The position numbers were made by a program, and so were the translations under genes. From positions 1 to 61,421 of the forward strand of contig NZ_PTIX01000036.1 of the NCBI RefSeq assembly GCF_002934265.1: a stretch of DNA of 61,421 bases. The letters run 5' to 3'. Positions 7,711 through 16,181 of this stretch are shown here, in pieces (position 1 is the stretch's first letter; each line of letters starts with the position of its first letter). Origin of the DNA: Actinokineospora auranticolor. Its GTDB lineage: Bacteria > Actinomycetota > Actinomycetes > Mycobacteriales > Pseudonocardiaceae. The notes beneath the pieces were generated by a model. It ran no database searches, was not told where the DNA came from, and saw only the letters and a list, made by a program, of their open reading frames with translations.

Positions 7711-8667
7711 TCAGGCTCGGGACTGGGCGAACTTCCAGGCGTCGGAGATGATCGCGTGCAGGTCGGCGCGTTCCGGGCGCCAGCCGAGGTGTTCCTGCGC
7801 GGCGGCGGAGGAGGCGACCAGGGTGGCGGGGTCGCCGGGGCGGCGGGGGGCGGTGTTGCTGGGGATGGGGTGGCCGGTGACCTCGCGGCAGGTCTCGACG
7901 ACCTGGCGGTTCGAGAAGCCGGTTCCGGTGCCCAGGTTGAAGATCCGGTGCTCGCCGCCGGTGGCGTTGGCCAGCGCCAGCAGGTGCGCCTCGGCCAGGT
8001 CCAGCACGTGGATGTAGTCGCGGACGCAGGTGCCGTCCGGGGTGGGGTAGTCGTCGCCGTAGAGGGAGATCGACTCGCGGGTGCCCAGGGCCACCTGGAG
8101 CACGATCGGGATCAGGTGGGTCTCGGTGGTGTGCCGCTCGCCGAAGCTCCCGTAGGCGCCCGCGACATTGAAGTAGCGGAGGCTGACCGCAGCCAGGCCG
8201 TGCGCCTTGGCGTACGAGGTGATGGCGTGGTCGATGGCCAGCTTGCTCGCGCCGTAGGTGTTGGTGGGGCGGGTGGGGGCGGTCTCCAGGATCGGGACCT
8301 GCTCCGGCTCGCCGTAGGTGGCCGCGGTCGAGGAGAACACCAGCCGCGGGGTGCCCGCGTCGCGCATCGCGTCGAGCAGGCGCAGCGAGGTGACGACGTT
8401 GCCCTGCCAGTACTTCGCCGGGTCCGCCATGGACTCCGCGACCAGCGACTTGGCGGCGAAGTGCAGCACGCCGTCGAACCCGGCGCCGAGCAGCTCCGGG
8501 GCGGCCTCGGCGATGTCCGCCTCGACGAAGCGGGCGCCGTCGGGGACGGCGTCGGCGTGACCGGTCGACAGGTCGTCGACCACCACGACGTCGTGGCCCG
8601 CCTCCACCAGCCGGGCAGCGCAGACGCTGCCGACGTATCCCGCTCCGCCCGTGACGAGCAACTTCAC
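7711..8667 (-). CDS. galE: UDP-glucose 4-epimerase
   Basis: A 318-residue SDR-type epimerase that interconverts UDP-glucose and UDP-galactose in the cytoplasm, for the Leloir pathway and for galactose-containing envelope polymers. The NAD-binding GGAGYVGS motif is at residues 7-14, DDLSTGHADAVP follows, and the catalytic YGASK tetrad segment is near residue 145, with upstream FSSTAATYGE. Length is normal, although slightly short of the E. coli enzyme. The GTG start at 8667 is preceded by GAGGG. It is the last gene of a dtxR-galK-galE run, 18 bases after galK. Its 3' end has been copied several times downstream (7252-7664). Confidence 0.93.
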   Translation of the reverse strand: MKLLVTGGAGYVGSVCAARLVEAGHDVVVVDDLSTGHADAVPDGARFVEADIAEAAPELLGAGFDGVLHFAAKSLVAESMADPAKYWQGNVVTSLRLLDAMRDAGTPRLVFSSTAATYGEPEQVPILETAPTRPTNTYGASKLAIDHAITSYAKAHGLAAVSLRYFNVAGAYGSFGERHTTETHLIPIVLQVALGTRESISLYGDDYPTPDGTCVRDYIHVLDLAEAHLLALANATGGEHRIFNLGTGTGFSNRQVVETCREVTGHPIPSNTAPRRPGDPATLVASSAAAQEHLGWRPERADLHAIISDAWKFAQSRA

Positions 8668-8685
8668 CTTGGGTCCCTCTCCGTG

Positions 8686-9837
8686 TCAGTGGTCTCGGTG
8701 CGCGCCCGCGGACGGCACCGCGGTGAACAGGCGCGGTGCGGCGAGCGACCGCGCCGCGAACGCGGCGAGCACGGCGTCGCGGACCCCGGTGGCGCCCGGG
8801 GGCACCAGCGCGATCGCGGACCCGCCGAAGCCGCCGCCGGTCATCCTGGCACCCACCGCGCCCGCGGCGAGCGCCGCGTCCACCGCGAGGTCGAGTTCCG
8901 GGCAGGAGACCCGGTAGTCGTCCCGGAGGCTGGTGTGCGAGGCCGTCAGGTCCGGGCCGGTCGCGGCGAGGTCGCCCGCGCGCAGGGCGTCGACGACCCG
9001 CAGCACCCGCTCGTTCTCGGTGACCACGTGCCGGACCAGGGGCCGCAGCTCCTCGGGGAGGTCGGCGAGCGGGGTGTCCGGGGTGACGTCGCGCAGCGCC
9101 GGGACGCCGAGCAGCGCGGCGGCGCGTTCGCAGCCGCGGCGGCGGTCGCCGTACTCGGAGTCGGCGAGGGAGTGGCGGGCGCGGGTGTCGATGACCAGCA
9201 CCTCGAACCCGCGCGCGGCGAACGGGACCTGCTCCTGGGCGCCGGAGCGCACGTCGAGGAACAGGGCGTGCGCCTCGACGCAGCACAGGGACGCGGTCTG
9301 GTCGAGCAGGCCGGTGGGGGCGCCGACGAAATCGTTCTCCGAGCGCCGCACCCAGTGGGCCAGCTCGGTGAGCGCGGCGGTCCCGCGCGGCTCGATGTCG
9401 GCGAGGCCGAGCAGCGCCAGGGCGACCGCGCACTGCAGGGCGTGCGACGAGGAGAGCCCGGCACCCGCCGGGACGTCGCCGGTGATCACCAGGTCGGCGC
9501 CGCCGGTGATGCCCTGCGCGCGCAGCACCCAGGCGACCCCCGACGGGTACGCGGCCCAGCCGGTGACCAGGCCGGGCGCCAGGTCCGCGACCGGGACCGG
9601 CTCGGCGCGCTGGGGGTTGCCGTCGTCCCCGACGGTCACCGCGGCGAGCAACCCGTCGGCGCGCGGCGCGGCGGCGACCGCGACCCGGTGCGGCAGGGCG
9701 AAGGGCAGGACGAGGCCGTCGTTGTAGTCGGTGTGCTCGCCGATCAGGTTGACCCGGCCGGGGGCGGACCACACCCCCGCCGGTGCGCGGCCGTGCAGCC
9801 GCCGGAACCGGTCGGCCGCCCGGTCCGCGGGGGTCAC
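8686..9837 (-). CDS. galK: Galactokinase
   Basis: A 383-residue GHMP-family kinase that phosphorylates galactose with ATP. The galactokinase signature GRVNLIGEHTDYNDG is at about residues 27-41, the ATP-binding GAGLSSSHALQCAVAL motif near 125-140, and the C-terminal GARMTGGGFGGSAIAL motif near 330. Length is typical. The GTG start overlaps the stop of the upstream dtxR-like gene in a GTGA arrangement, so translation of the two is probably coupled. With galE it forms the two-enzyme core of the Leloir pathway; no galT is visible in the window. Confidence 0.93.
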   Translation of the reverse strand: MTPADRAADRFRRLHGRAPAGVWSAPGRVNLIGEHTDYNDGLVLPFALPHRVAVAAAPRADGLLAAVTVGDDGNPQRAEPVPVADLAPGLVTGWAAYPSGVAWVLRAQGITGGADLVITGDVPAGAGLSSSHALQCAVALALLGLADIEPRGTAALTELAHWVRRSENDFVGAPTGLLDQTASLCCVEAHALFLDVRSGAQEQVPFAARGFEVLVIDTRARHSLADSEYGDRRRGCERAAALLGVPALRDVTPDTPLADLPEELRPLVRHVVTENERVLRVVDALRAGDLAATGPDLTASHTSLRDDYRVSCPELDLAVDAALAAGAVGARMTGGGFGGSAIALVPPGATGVRDAVLAAFAARSLAAPRLFTAVPSAGAHRDH

Positions 9838-10529
9838 TGGGTGCGGGCCAGCACCGCGTGCAGCACCGTGGGCGACAGGGCGGCGGTGGTGCCCGCGCCG
9901 GTGACCTCGATGGCGCTGCCGTCCGGGCGCAGCGGGCCGACGGTGACGACGCTGCCGGGCAGCACGCCGACCGCCTTGAGCCCGGCCATCAGGTCCGCGT
10001 CGAGCTGCACGTGCTCCGCGATGCGGCGGATCTCCACCCGGCCCCCGCCGCGGCGGGCGACCTCGTCGACCCGGACCAGGCCCGCCTCCACCGGTGGCGC
10101 GGGCTCACCCTCGCCCAGCTTGTCGAGGCCGGGGATGGGGTTGCCGTACGGGGAGGTGGTGGGGTGGCCGAGCAGCTTGACCAGCTTGCGCTCGACGGCC
10201 TCGCTCATCACGTGCTCCCACCGGCACGCCTCGCTGTGCACCTGCTCCCACTCCAGGCCGATGACGTCGACCAGCAGCCGCTCGGCGAGCCGGTGCTTGC
10301 GCATCACGGCGATGGCCAGGGAGCGGCCGTGGTCGGTCAGTTCGAGGTGGCGGTCCCCCGCGACGACCACCAGGCCGTCCCGCTCCATGCGGCCCACCGT
10401 CTGGCTCACCGTGGGGCCGCTCTGCCCCAGCCGCTCGGCGATGCGGGCGCGCAGGGGGACGACGCCCTCCTCCTCGAGCTCGTAGATGGTTCGGAGATAC
10501 ATCTCGGTGGTGTCGATGAGTTCGTTCAC
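9834..10529 (-). CDS. DtxR/IdeR/MntR-family metal-dependent repressor
   Basis: A 231-residue repressor. The N-terminal winged helix (residues 1-73) begins LIDTTEMYLRTIYELEEEG and contains RIAERLGQSGPTVSQTVGRM. The dimerisation/metal domain (74-140) has the expected ligands in KHRLAERLL and VHSEACRWEHVMSE, and a C-terminal SH3-like/FeoA domain follows from about residue 155. The cysteine in SEACRWEH is the position used by iron-sensing DtxR/IdeR, so an iron-type sensor is more likely than a manganese-type one. The GTG start at 10529 follows AAGGGGAA. It leads the galK-galE operon; dtxR-galE linkage is known in corynebacteria. Whether it controls the sugar genes is unknown. Confidence 0.88.
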   Translation of the reverse strand: MNELIDTTEMYLRTIYELEEEGVVPLRARIAERLGQSGPTVSQTVGRMERDGLVVVAGDRHLELTDHGRSLAIAVMRKHRLAERLLVDVIGLEWEQVHSEACRWEHVMSEAVERKLVKLLGHPTTSPYGNPIPGLDKLGEGEPAPPVEAGLVRVDEVARRGGGRVEIRRIAEHVQLDADLMAGLKAVGVLPGSVVTVGPLRPDGSAIEVTGAGTTAALSPTVLHAVLARTQ

Positions 10530-10630
10530 GCCGGTTCCCCTTCGTCACCTCCATGTTAGTCGCTCGCCCCGACAGAGCAGTGCGGTAGTAGCGGTCAGTG
10601 ACCAAAGGCCCGGGCCGGCAGGATGGGCCG

Positions 10631-11473
10631 GTGCAGTCACCCCTGGTGTCGGTGGAAGAGTTGGTGTCGCTTCTCGACAGTGCGCGCGCCCCGGTCGTGC
10701 TGGACGTCCGCTGGCGGCTGGCGGGCCCACCCGGGCGGGAGGACTACCAGGCAGGACACCTGCCGGGCGCGGTCTTCGTCGACCTGGACACGGCCTTGGC
10801 GGCCCCGCCCGGGGACGGTGGTCGGCACCCGCTGCCCGACCCCGACGTCTTGGCGCACGCCCTCCGCGCGGCGGGTGTCCGCGCCGACACCCCGGTCGTC
10901 GCGTACGACTCGGACAACGGCTCCGTCGCGGCCCGCGCCTGGTGGCTGCTGCGGTGGGCGGGACACCGTGAGGTCGCTGTACTCGACGGCGGCTACGCCG
11001 CGTGGACGGCAGCAGGGCAACGCGTCACCACCGAGGTGCCAACCCCTCCCCCGGGTGATTTCACGGTGACGCCGGGCCACATGCCGGTCATCGACGCCCC
11101 CGAAGCCGCCGCCCTGGCCACGAACGGCCTCCTGCTCGACGCCCGCGCGCCCGAGCGCTACCGGGGCGAGGTCGAACCCATCGACCCGCGCGCGGGCCAC
11201 GTCCCAGGAGCCGTGAATGCCCCCTTTACGGCCCACACGACCCCCGACGGCCTCTGGCACCCGGCCGAAACCCTCGCCACCCACTACCGCGCCCTGGGCG
11301 TAACGGACACAACCGAGGTAGGCACCTACTGCGGCTCCGGCGTCACGGCGTCGTCGGTCGTCTTGGCGCTGGAGGTGGCGGGCCTGCGCGGCCCGGACAG
11401 CCCGGCAGCGCTCTACGCGGGCTCGTGGTCCCACTGGAGCCGGAACCTGGAAAACCCCGTCGAGACAACCTAA
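10631..11473 (+). CDS. Sulfurtransferase with two rhodanese domains
   Basis: The 280-residue product has an N-terminal inactive rhodanese domain (about 1-130, with VVLDVRWRL and GHLPGAVFVDLD) and a C-terminal active one with the catalytic loop YCGSGVTAS near residue 232. The CGSGVT loop is typical of 3-mercaptopyruvate sulfurtransferases, while CRKGVT is typical of thiosulfate sulfurtransferases, so the mercaptopyruvate type is the better guess. It should move sulfane sulfur to cyanide or thiols in the cytoplasm. GTG at 10631 follows AGGATGG; a GTG at 10598 would add 11 residues. The gene is divergent from the dtxR-like repressor and is followed closely by a methyltransferase. Confidence 0.88.
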   Translation: MQSPLVSVEELVSLLDSARAPVVLDVRWRLAGPPGREDYQAGHLPGAVFVDLDTALAAPPGDGGRHPLPDPDVLAHALRAAGVRADTPVVAYDSDNGSVAARAWWLLRWAGHREVAVLDGGYAAWTAAGQRVTTEVPTPPPGDFTVTPGHMPVIDAPEAAALATNGLLLDARAPERYRGEVEPIDPRAGHVPGAVNAPFTAHTTPDGLWHPAETLATHYRALGVTDTTEVGTYCGSGVTASSVVLALEVAGLRGPDSPAALYAGSWSHWSRNLENPVETT

Positions 11474-11514
11474 CCCGCGCGGGGGTCAGGTTGATCACTC
11501 GGCAGGATGGGGAC

Positions 11515-12252
11515 ATGTCGACCAACCCCGGGAGTCCCGCCGCCGACGTGGCCGTGGAGAACGACTACGACGACTTCGCCGAGGCGTACACAGCCGAGAA
11601 CGAGACCAGCCTCCTCAACGCCTACTACGCCCGGCCCGCGATCGTGGACCTGGCCGGGGACGTGGCCGGTCGGCGGATTCTCGACGCGGGCTGCGGCGCG
11701 GGCCCCGTGTCCGCGGCGCTGCGCGAGCGGGGCGCCGTGGTGGCGGGCTTCGACCGCAGCGCGAAGATGGTGGAGTTGGCCCGGCAGCGGCTCGGTGCCG
11801 ACACCGATCTCCGGGTCGCCGACATCGGCGAGCCGCTGCCATACCCCGACGGCGCGTTCGACGACGCGGTCGCGGCCCTGGTGCTGCACTACCTGGAGGA
11901 CTGGACCGGACCGCTGGCCGAGTTGCGGCGGGTGCTGAAGCCGGGCGGGCGGCTGATCGTCGTGGTCAACCACCCGATCATGCTGAAGATGGCGCACCGG
12001 GAGAGCGACTACTTCGCGACCACCAAGTGGACCGACGAGTACGAGTTCAACGGCCACAAGGCTGTGCTCACCTACTGGCACCGACCGCTGCACGCGATGA
12101 CCGACGCCTTCACCGCGGCGGGCTTCCGCACGGCCGTCATCAGCGAGCCACCGCCGTCACCCGAGGCCCACGAACTCTTCCCCGACGAGATGGCGCCGTT
12201 CCCCTCCGGCGCCTTCCTGAGCTTCCTGTTCTTCGTCCTGGAAGCCGTCTGA
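11515..12252 (+). CDS. Class I SAM-dependent methyltransferase
   Basis: A 245-residue Rossmann-fold methyltransferase. The SAM-binding motif I is RILDAGCGAGPVSAALRERG (about residues 56-75). An acidic residue ends strand 2 (VVAGFDRS), and motifs around RVADIGEPLPYPDGAFDDAV and ELRRVLKPGGRLIVVVNHP follow. The C-terminal third (DEYEFNGHKAVLTYWHRPLHAM) probably recognises the substrate, which cannot be deduced. The start at 11515 follows GGCAGGATGGGG. It lies 42 bases after the sulfurtransferase gene on the same strand and may be co-transcribed. Confidence 0.85.
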   Translation: MSTNPGSPAADVAVENDYDDFAEAYTAENETSLLNAYYARPAIVDLAGDVAGRRILDAGCGAGPVSAALRERGAVVAGFDRSAKMVELARQRLGADTDLRVADIGEPLPYPDGAFDDAVAALVLHYLEDWTGPLAELRRVLKPGGRLIVVVNHPIMLKMAHRESDYFATTKWTDEYEFNGHKAVLTYWHRPLHAMTDAFTAAGFRTAVISEPPPSPEAHELFPDEMAPFPSGAFLSFLFFVLEAV

Positions 12253-12316
12253 TCCCGGCGCGTGCCGGTCGCGGCGGTGCTGGGCGTCGGGGGACGGCAC
12301 GCTCTAGGGTGCGGGT

Positions 12317-13498
12317 ATGGGTGCGCGGGTCGGTGCGGGTGTGGTGTGGGATTCCGCGCTGCTGGGGTACGACATGGGGGACGACCACCCCTTCAACCCG
12401 CTCCGGTTGGAGCTGACCATGCGGTTGGCGCGGGGGCTCGGGGTGTTGGACGGGGTCGAGGTCGTCGCTCCCGTGTCCGCCGAGGACACCGATCTTGAGC
12501 GGGTGCACCGGGCCAACTACGTGGCGGCCGTGCGGGAGGCGCCGTCGGCGGGGTGGGACCTGGGTTATGGGCTGGGGACGGCCGACAACCCCGTGTTCGA
12601 CCGGATGCACGCGGCGGCGGCGTTGGTGGTCGGTGGCACGTTGACGGCGGCCCGGCGGATCGCGAGCGGGGAGGTCGACCGGGCGGTGAACATCGCCGGT
12701 GGGCTGCACCACGCGATGGCGGACCGGGCGGCCGGGTTCTGCGTCTACAACGACTGCGCCGTGGCCATCTCGTGGTTGCTGGACAACGGGTTCGAGCGCG
12801 TCGCCTACATCGACGTCGACGTGCACCACGGCGACGGCGTGCAGGCCGCCTTCTACGACGACCCGCGTGTGCTGACCGTCTCGCTGCACCAGCACCCGGC
12901 GACCCTCTGGCCGGGAACCGGGTTCGTCACCGAACTCGGCGGACGCCAGGCGCAGGGGACATCGGTCAACATCCCCCTGGCCCCGCGCACGTGCGACGCC
13001 GAGTGGTTGCGGGCGTTCCACGCGACGGTGCCGTCGTTGCTGGGCGCGTTCCGACCGCAGGTGCTGGTCACGCAGTGCGGTGTGGACACACACATCGAGG
13101 ACCCGTTGGCCGACCTGGCGCTGTCGGTCGACGGCCAGCGGGAGATCTACCGCGTGCTGCGCGACCTCGCCGACCGGTACGCGGGCGGCAAGTGGCTCGT
13201 CACCGGTGGCGGCGGCTACGAACTGCTCCGCGTCGTCCCCCGCTCGTGGACGCACCTGCTCGCGACCGTGCTCGACCGCGACCTGCCGGTGGACACGGCG
13301 GTCCCGGTCGACTGGCTGACCGACGTGCGCCGCATGGCCCCGCGCGCCGATCTGCCGACCACCATGGGCGACGACCGCGACACCGCGTTCGAACCGTGGG
13401 GCGGTGGGCGGGAGCAGCCGGTGGACACGGTGATCCGGGACGTGCGGAGCGCGGTCTTCCCACTGCACGGCCTTGACCCGGACGACCCGAGGGACTGA
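12317..13498 (+). CDS. acuC: AcuC-type histone-deacetylase-family protein
   Basis: The 393-residue product belongs to the class I/II histone deacetylase fold. Catalytic features are visible: GGLHHAMADRAAGFCVYND (tandem histidines, about residues 132-150), the zinc ligands in YIDVDVHHGDGVQAAFYDD (about 165-183), and a later aspartate/glycine-rich loop (TGGGGYELLRV). AcuC proteins deacetylate acetyl-CoA synthetase and other acetylated lysines. The gene is one base away from an acetyltransferase with an acyl-CoA synthetase domain, which matches the functional pairing seen in acuABC of Bacillus. Length matches the bacterial AcuC group. Confidence 0.9.
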   Translation: MGARVGAGVVWDSALLGYDMGDDHPFNPLRLELTMRLARGLGVLDGVEVVAPVSAEDTDLERVHRANYVAAVREAPSAGWDLGYGLGTADNPVFDRMHAAAALVVGGTLTAARRIASGEVDRAVNIAGGLHHAMADRAAGFCVYNDCAVAISWLLDNGFERVAYIDVDVHHGDGVQAAFYDDPRVLTVSLHQHPATLWPGTGFVTELGGRQAQGTSVNIPLAPRTCDAEWLRAFHATVPSLLGAFRPQVLVTQCGVDTHIEDPLADLALSVDGQREIYRVLRDLADRYAGGKWLVTGGGGYELLRVVPRSWTHLLATVLDRDLPVDTAVPVDWLTDVRRMAPRADLPTTMGDDRDTAFEPWGGGREQPVDTVIRDVRSAVFPLHGLDPDDPRD

Positions 13499-13499
13499 C

Positions 13500-16181
13500 G
13501 TGACCCCGCCGCGCCGCGACCCCTACGCCTACCCGCGCCACTGGGAGGCCGACATCGTGCTGGCCGACGGTGGCACCGCGCACCTGCGCCCGATCGTGCC
13601 CACCGACGCCGACGCGCTGCTCGCCTTCCACACCCGGCTGTCCGAGCGCACCCGCTACTTCCGCTACTTCGGCCCCTACCCGCGCATCCCGGAGAAGGAC
13701 CTGGTCCGGTTCACCACCGTCGACCACCACGACCGGGTGGCGTTCATCGCCCTGCTGGGCGACGACATCGTCGCGGTCGGCCGCTACGAGCGGTTGCCCG
13801 GCCAGGACTCCGCCGAGGTCGCGTTCGTCGTGGAGGACGCGCACCAGGGCCGCGGACTCGGCTCGATCCTGCTCGAGCACCTCGCCGCGGCCGCCCGCGA
13901 ACGCGGCCTGGCCCGGTTCGAGGCCGAGGTGCTGGCCGAGAACGTCCAGATGGTGCGGGTGTTCCGGGACGCGGGCTACCAGGTCAGCCGGGCCTTCGAC
14001 GAGGGCGTGCTGCACCTGGAGTTCGCCATCGATCCCACCGAGGCGTCGGTGGCGGTGGCGCACTCCCGCGAGCAGGCCGCCGAGGCGCGCAGCGTGCACA
14101 ACCTGCTGCACCCCCGCTCGGTCGCGGTGATCGGCGCGTCGACCGACCGGGCGAAGGTCGGCAACGCGGTGCTGGCCAACCTGCTCGCCGCCGACTTCGC
14201 CGGACCGGTGTTCCCGGTCAACGCCGAACACCGGTCGGTGCGCGGCGTGCGGGCGTACCCGACCGTGCTCGACATCCCCGACCCGGTGGACTTGGCCGTG
14301 GTGGCCATCCCGGCGGCGGGCGTCGACGAGGTCATGGACGCCTGCCTGGCCAAGGGCGTCAAGGCGCTGGTCGTGGTCAGCTCCGGGTTCGGCGAGACCG
14401 GCCCGGACGGCCGCGGCGCGGAGCGCAGGCTGGTCGACGAGGCCCGCGCGCACGGCATGCGGGTGGTCGGCCCGAACGCGCTGGGCGTGGTCAACCTGGA
14501 CCCGGCGGTCCGGCTGAACGCCACCCTCGCCCCGACCCTGCCCGGTCGGGGCCGCACCGGCTTCTTCTGCCAGTCCGGCGCCCTGGGCACGGCCATCCTC
14601 GCCGACGCGGCCAGCCGCGGCCTGGGCCTGTCGACGTTCGTCTCCGCAGGCAATCGCGCCGACGTGTCCGGCAACGACCTGTTGCAGTACTGGGAAACCG
14701 ACCCGGCGACCGACGTTGTTCTGTTGTACCTGGAATCGTTCGGCAACCCCCGCAAGTTCGCCCGGCTCGCCCGCAGGTTGGGGCGGAGCAAGCCGGTTGT
14801 CGTGGTCAAGTCCGGTCAGAAGACCGTGTTGCCCGCCCTCGCCAAGACGGGCGTGGCCGTGGACGACGCGAGCCTCAGCGCGCTGTTCGAACAGGCGGGC
14901 GTCATCCGAGTGGAGACGATCGCCCAGCTCTTCGACACCGCGCTGCTGCTCGCCCACCAGCCGCTCCCGCCCGGCGACCGGGTCGCGGTGGTCGGCAACT
15001 CGTCGGCCATCGGCGTGCTGGCCGCCGACGCGGCGCTGGCCCAGGGCCTGGCGCTGGCGGGCGACCCGGTCGACGTCGGCGCGCAGGCCGACCCCGACTC
15101 CTTCGCCGCGGCCGTGTCCTCGGCGCTGCGCCGCGCGGACGTCGACTCGCTGATCGTGGTGTTCGTCCCGCCCCTGGCCATCCCCGGCACCGCCTACGCC
15201 CGCGCGTTGCGCGAGGCGGCCGAGGACCTGGGCGACGCGCACCGCAAACCCATCGTCTCCACCTTCCTCGCCGCCGAGGGCATCCCGGCCGAGCTCGCGG
15301 TGCCCGGCCCGGGTGGCGCCCCGGGCCGCGGCTCGGTCCCGTCGTACCCGAGCCCGGAGCGCGCGGCCGCCGCCCTGGCCAGGGCCACGACCTACGCCCG
15401 CTGGCGGTCCACGCCCGTGGGCGAGTTCGTCCGACCGGACGGCCTCGACCCCGACCGGGCGGGCGCGGTGGTGGCCGCCGCGTTGTCCGGCGCGGAGGGC
15501 GAGGTCGACCTGACCGACGACCAGGTGCTGGAGCTGCTGGGCTGCTACGGCGTCGAGGTCATGCCGTTCCGCGTGGTGACCGGCCCCGACGCGGCGGTCG
15601 CGACGGGCACGGAACTCGGCCTGCCGATCGTGCTGAAGACGGCGAGCGAGGTGTTCCGGCACCGCAGCGACCTGATCGGCGTCCGGCTCGACCTGACGAC
15701 CGCGGACGCGATCCGCAACGCCTACCACGACCTGCGGGCCGTGTCCGGTGTCGACGAGGTCTACGTGCAGCGCATGGCCCCCAAGGGCAACTCTTGTTCC
15801 ATAAGCCTCCAAGACGATCGTTCGTTCGGCACGGTGATCTCCTTCGGGTTGGCGGGCGTGATCAGCAACCTGCTCGGCGACCGGGCGCACCGGGCGTTGC
15901 CGCTGACCGACTCGGACGCGGCGAGCCTGGTCCGCGCCCCGAAGACGGCTCCGCTGCTGGCGGGCTACGGCGGTGGCGAGCCCGCCGACCTGTCCGCGTT
16001 GGAGCGGTTGGTGTTGCGGGTGGCGGCGTTGGCGGAGGACATCCCGGAGATCCGCGCCCTGACGCTGGAGCCGATCCTGGCCTCCGCCGCGGGCGCCTTC
16101 GTCACGGGAGCGCGCGCGACGGTCGGACCGCCCCCGTCGCGGCACGACTCCGGACCACGCCGCCTCCGCCCGATCAGGTGA
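13500..16181 (+). CDS. GNAT protein acetyltransferase fused to NDP-forming acyl-CoA synthetase domains (Pat-like)
   Basis: An 893-residue fusion. Residues 1-180 form a GNAT domain, with the acetyl-CoA loop VVEDAHQGRGLGSILLEHL near 108-126. A CoA-binding domain starts at about 200 (HPRSVAVIGASTDRAKVGN), succinyl-CoA-ligase-like domains follow (GFFCQSGALGTAILAD near 355), and the last ~220 residues form an ATP-grasp domain (LPIVLKTASEVFRHRSDLIG). This N-terminal-GNAT order is the actinobacterial PatA form; Salmonella Pat has the order reversed. The family acetylates and inactivates acyl-CoA synthetases. GTG at 13500 follows GAGGGA and lies one base after the acuC stop, so the writer and eraser are probably co-expressed. 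It ends with an 8-base convergent overlap with the DUF4192 gene. Confidence 0.88.
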   Translation: MTPPRRDPYAYPRHWEADIVLADGGTAHLRPIVPTDADALLAFHTRLSERTRYFRYFGPYPRIPEKDLVRFTTVDHHDRVAFIALLGDDIVAVGRYERLPGQDSAEVAFVVEDAHQGRGLGSILLEHLAAAARERGLARFEAEVLAENVQMVRVFRDAGYQVSRAFDEGVLHLEFAIDPTEASVAVAHSREQAAEARSVHNLLHPRSVAVIGASTDRAKVGNAVLANLLAADFAGPVFPVNAEHRSVRGVRAYPTVLDIPDPVDLAVVAIPAAGVDEVMDACLAKGVKALVVVSSGFGETGPDGRGAERRLVDEARAHGMRVVGPNALGVVNLDPAVRLNATLAPTLPGRGRTGFFCQSGALGTAILADAASRGLGLSTFVSAGNRADVSGNDLLQYWETDPATDVVLLYLESFGNPRKFARLARRLGRSKPVVVVKSGQKTVLPALAKTGVAVDDASLSALFEQAGVIRVETIAQLFDTALLLAHQPLPPGDRVAVVGNSSAIGVLAADAALAQGLALAGDPVDVGAQADPDSFAAAVSSALRRADVDSLIVVFVPPLAIPGTAYARALREAAEDLGDAHRKPIVSTFLAAEGIPAELAVPGPGGAPGRGSVPSYPSPERAAAALARATTYARWRSTPVGEFVRPDGLDPDRAGAVVAAALSGAEGEVDLTDDQVLELLGCYGVEVMPFRVVTGPDAAVATGTELGLPIVLKTASEVFRHRSDLIGVRLDLTTADAIRNAYHDLRAVSGVDEVYVQRMAPKGNSCSISLQDDRSFGTVISFGLAGVISNLLGDRAHRALPLTDSDAASLVRAPKTAPLLAGYGGGEPADLSALERLVLRVAALAEDIPEIRALTLEPILASAAGAFVTGARATVGPPPSRHDSGPRRLRPIR

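Noticed and set aside
7756..10485. 909-codon open frame antisense to galE/galK/dtxR
   Set aside because: It spans three well-supported genes on the other strand and has shadow-type composition.
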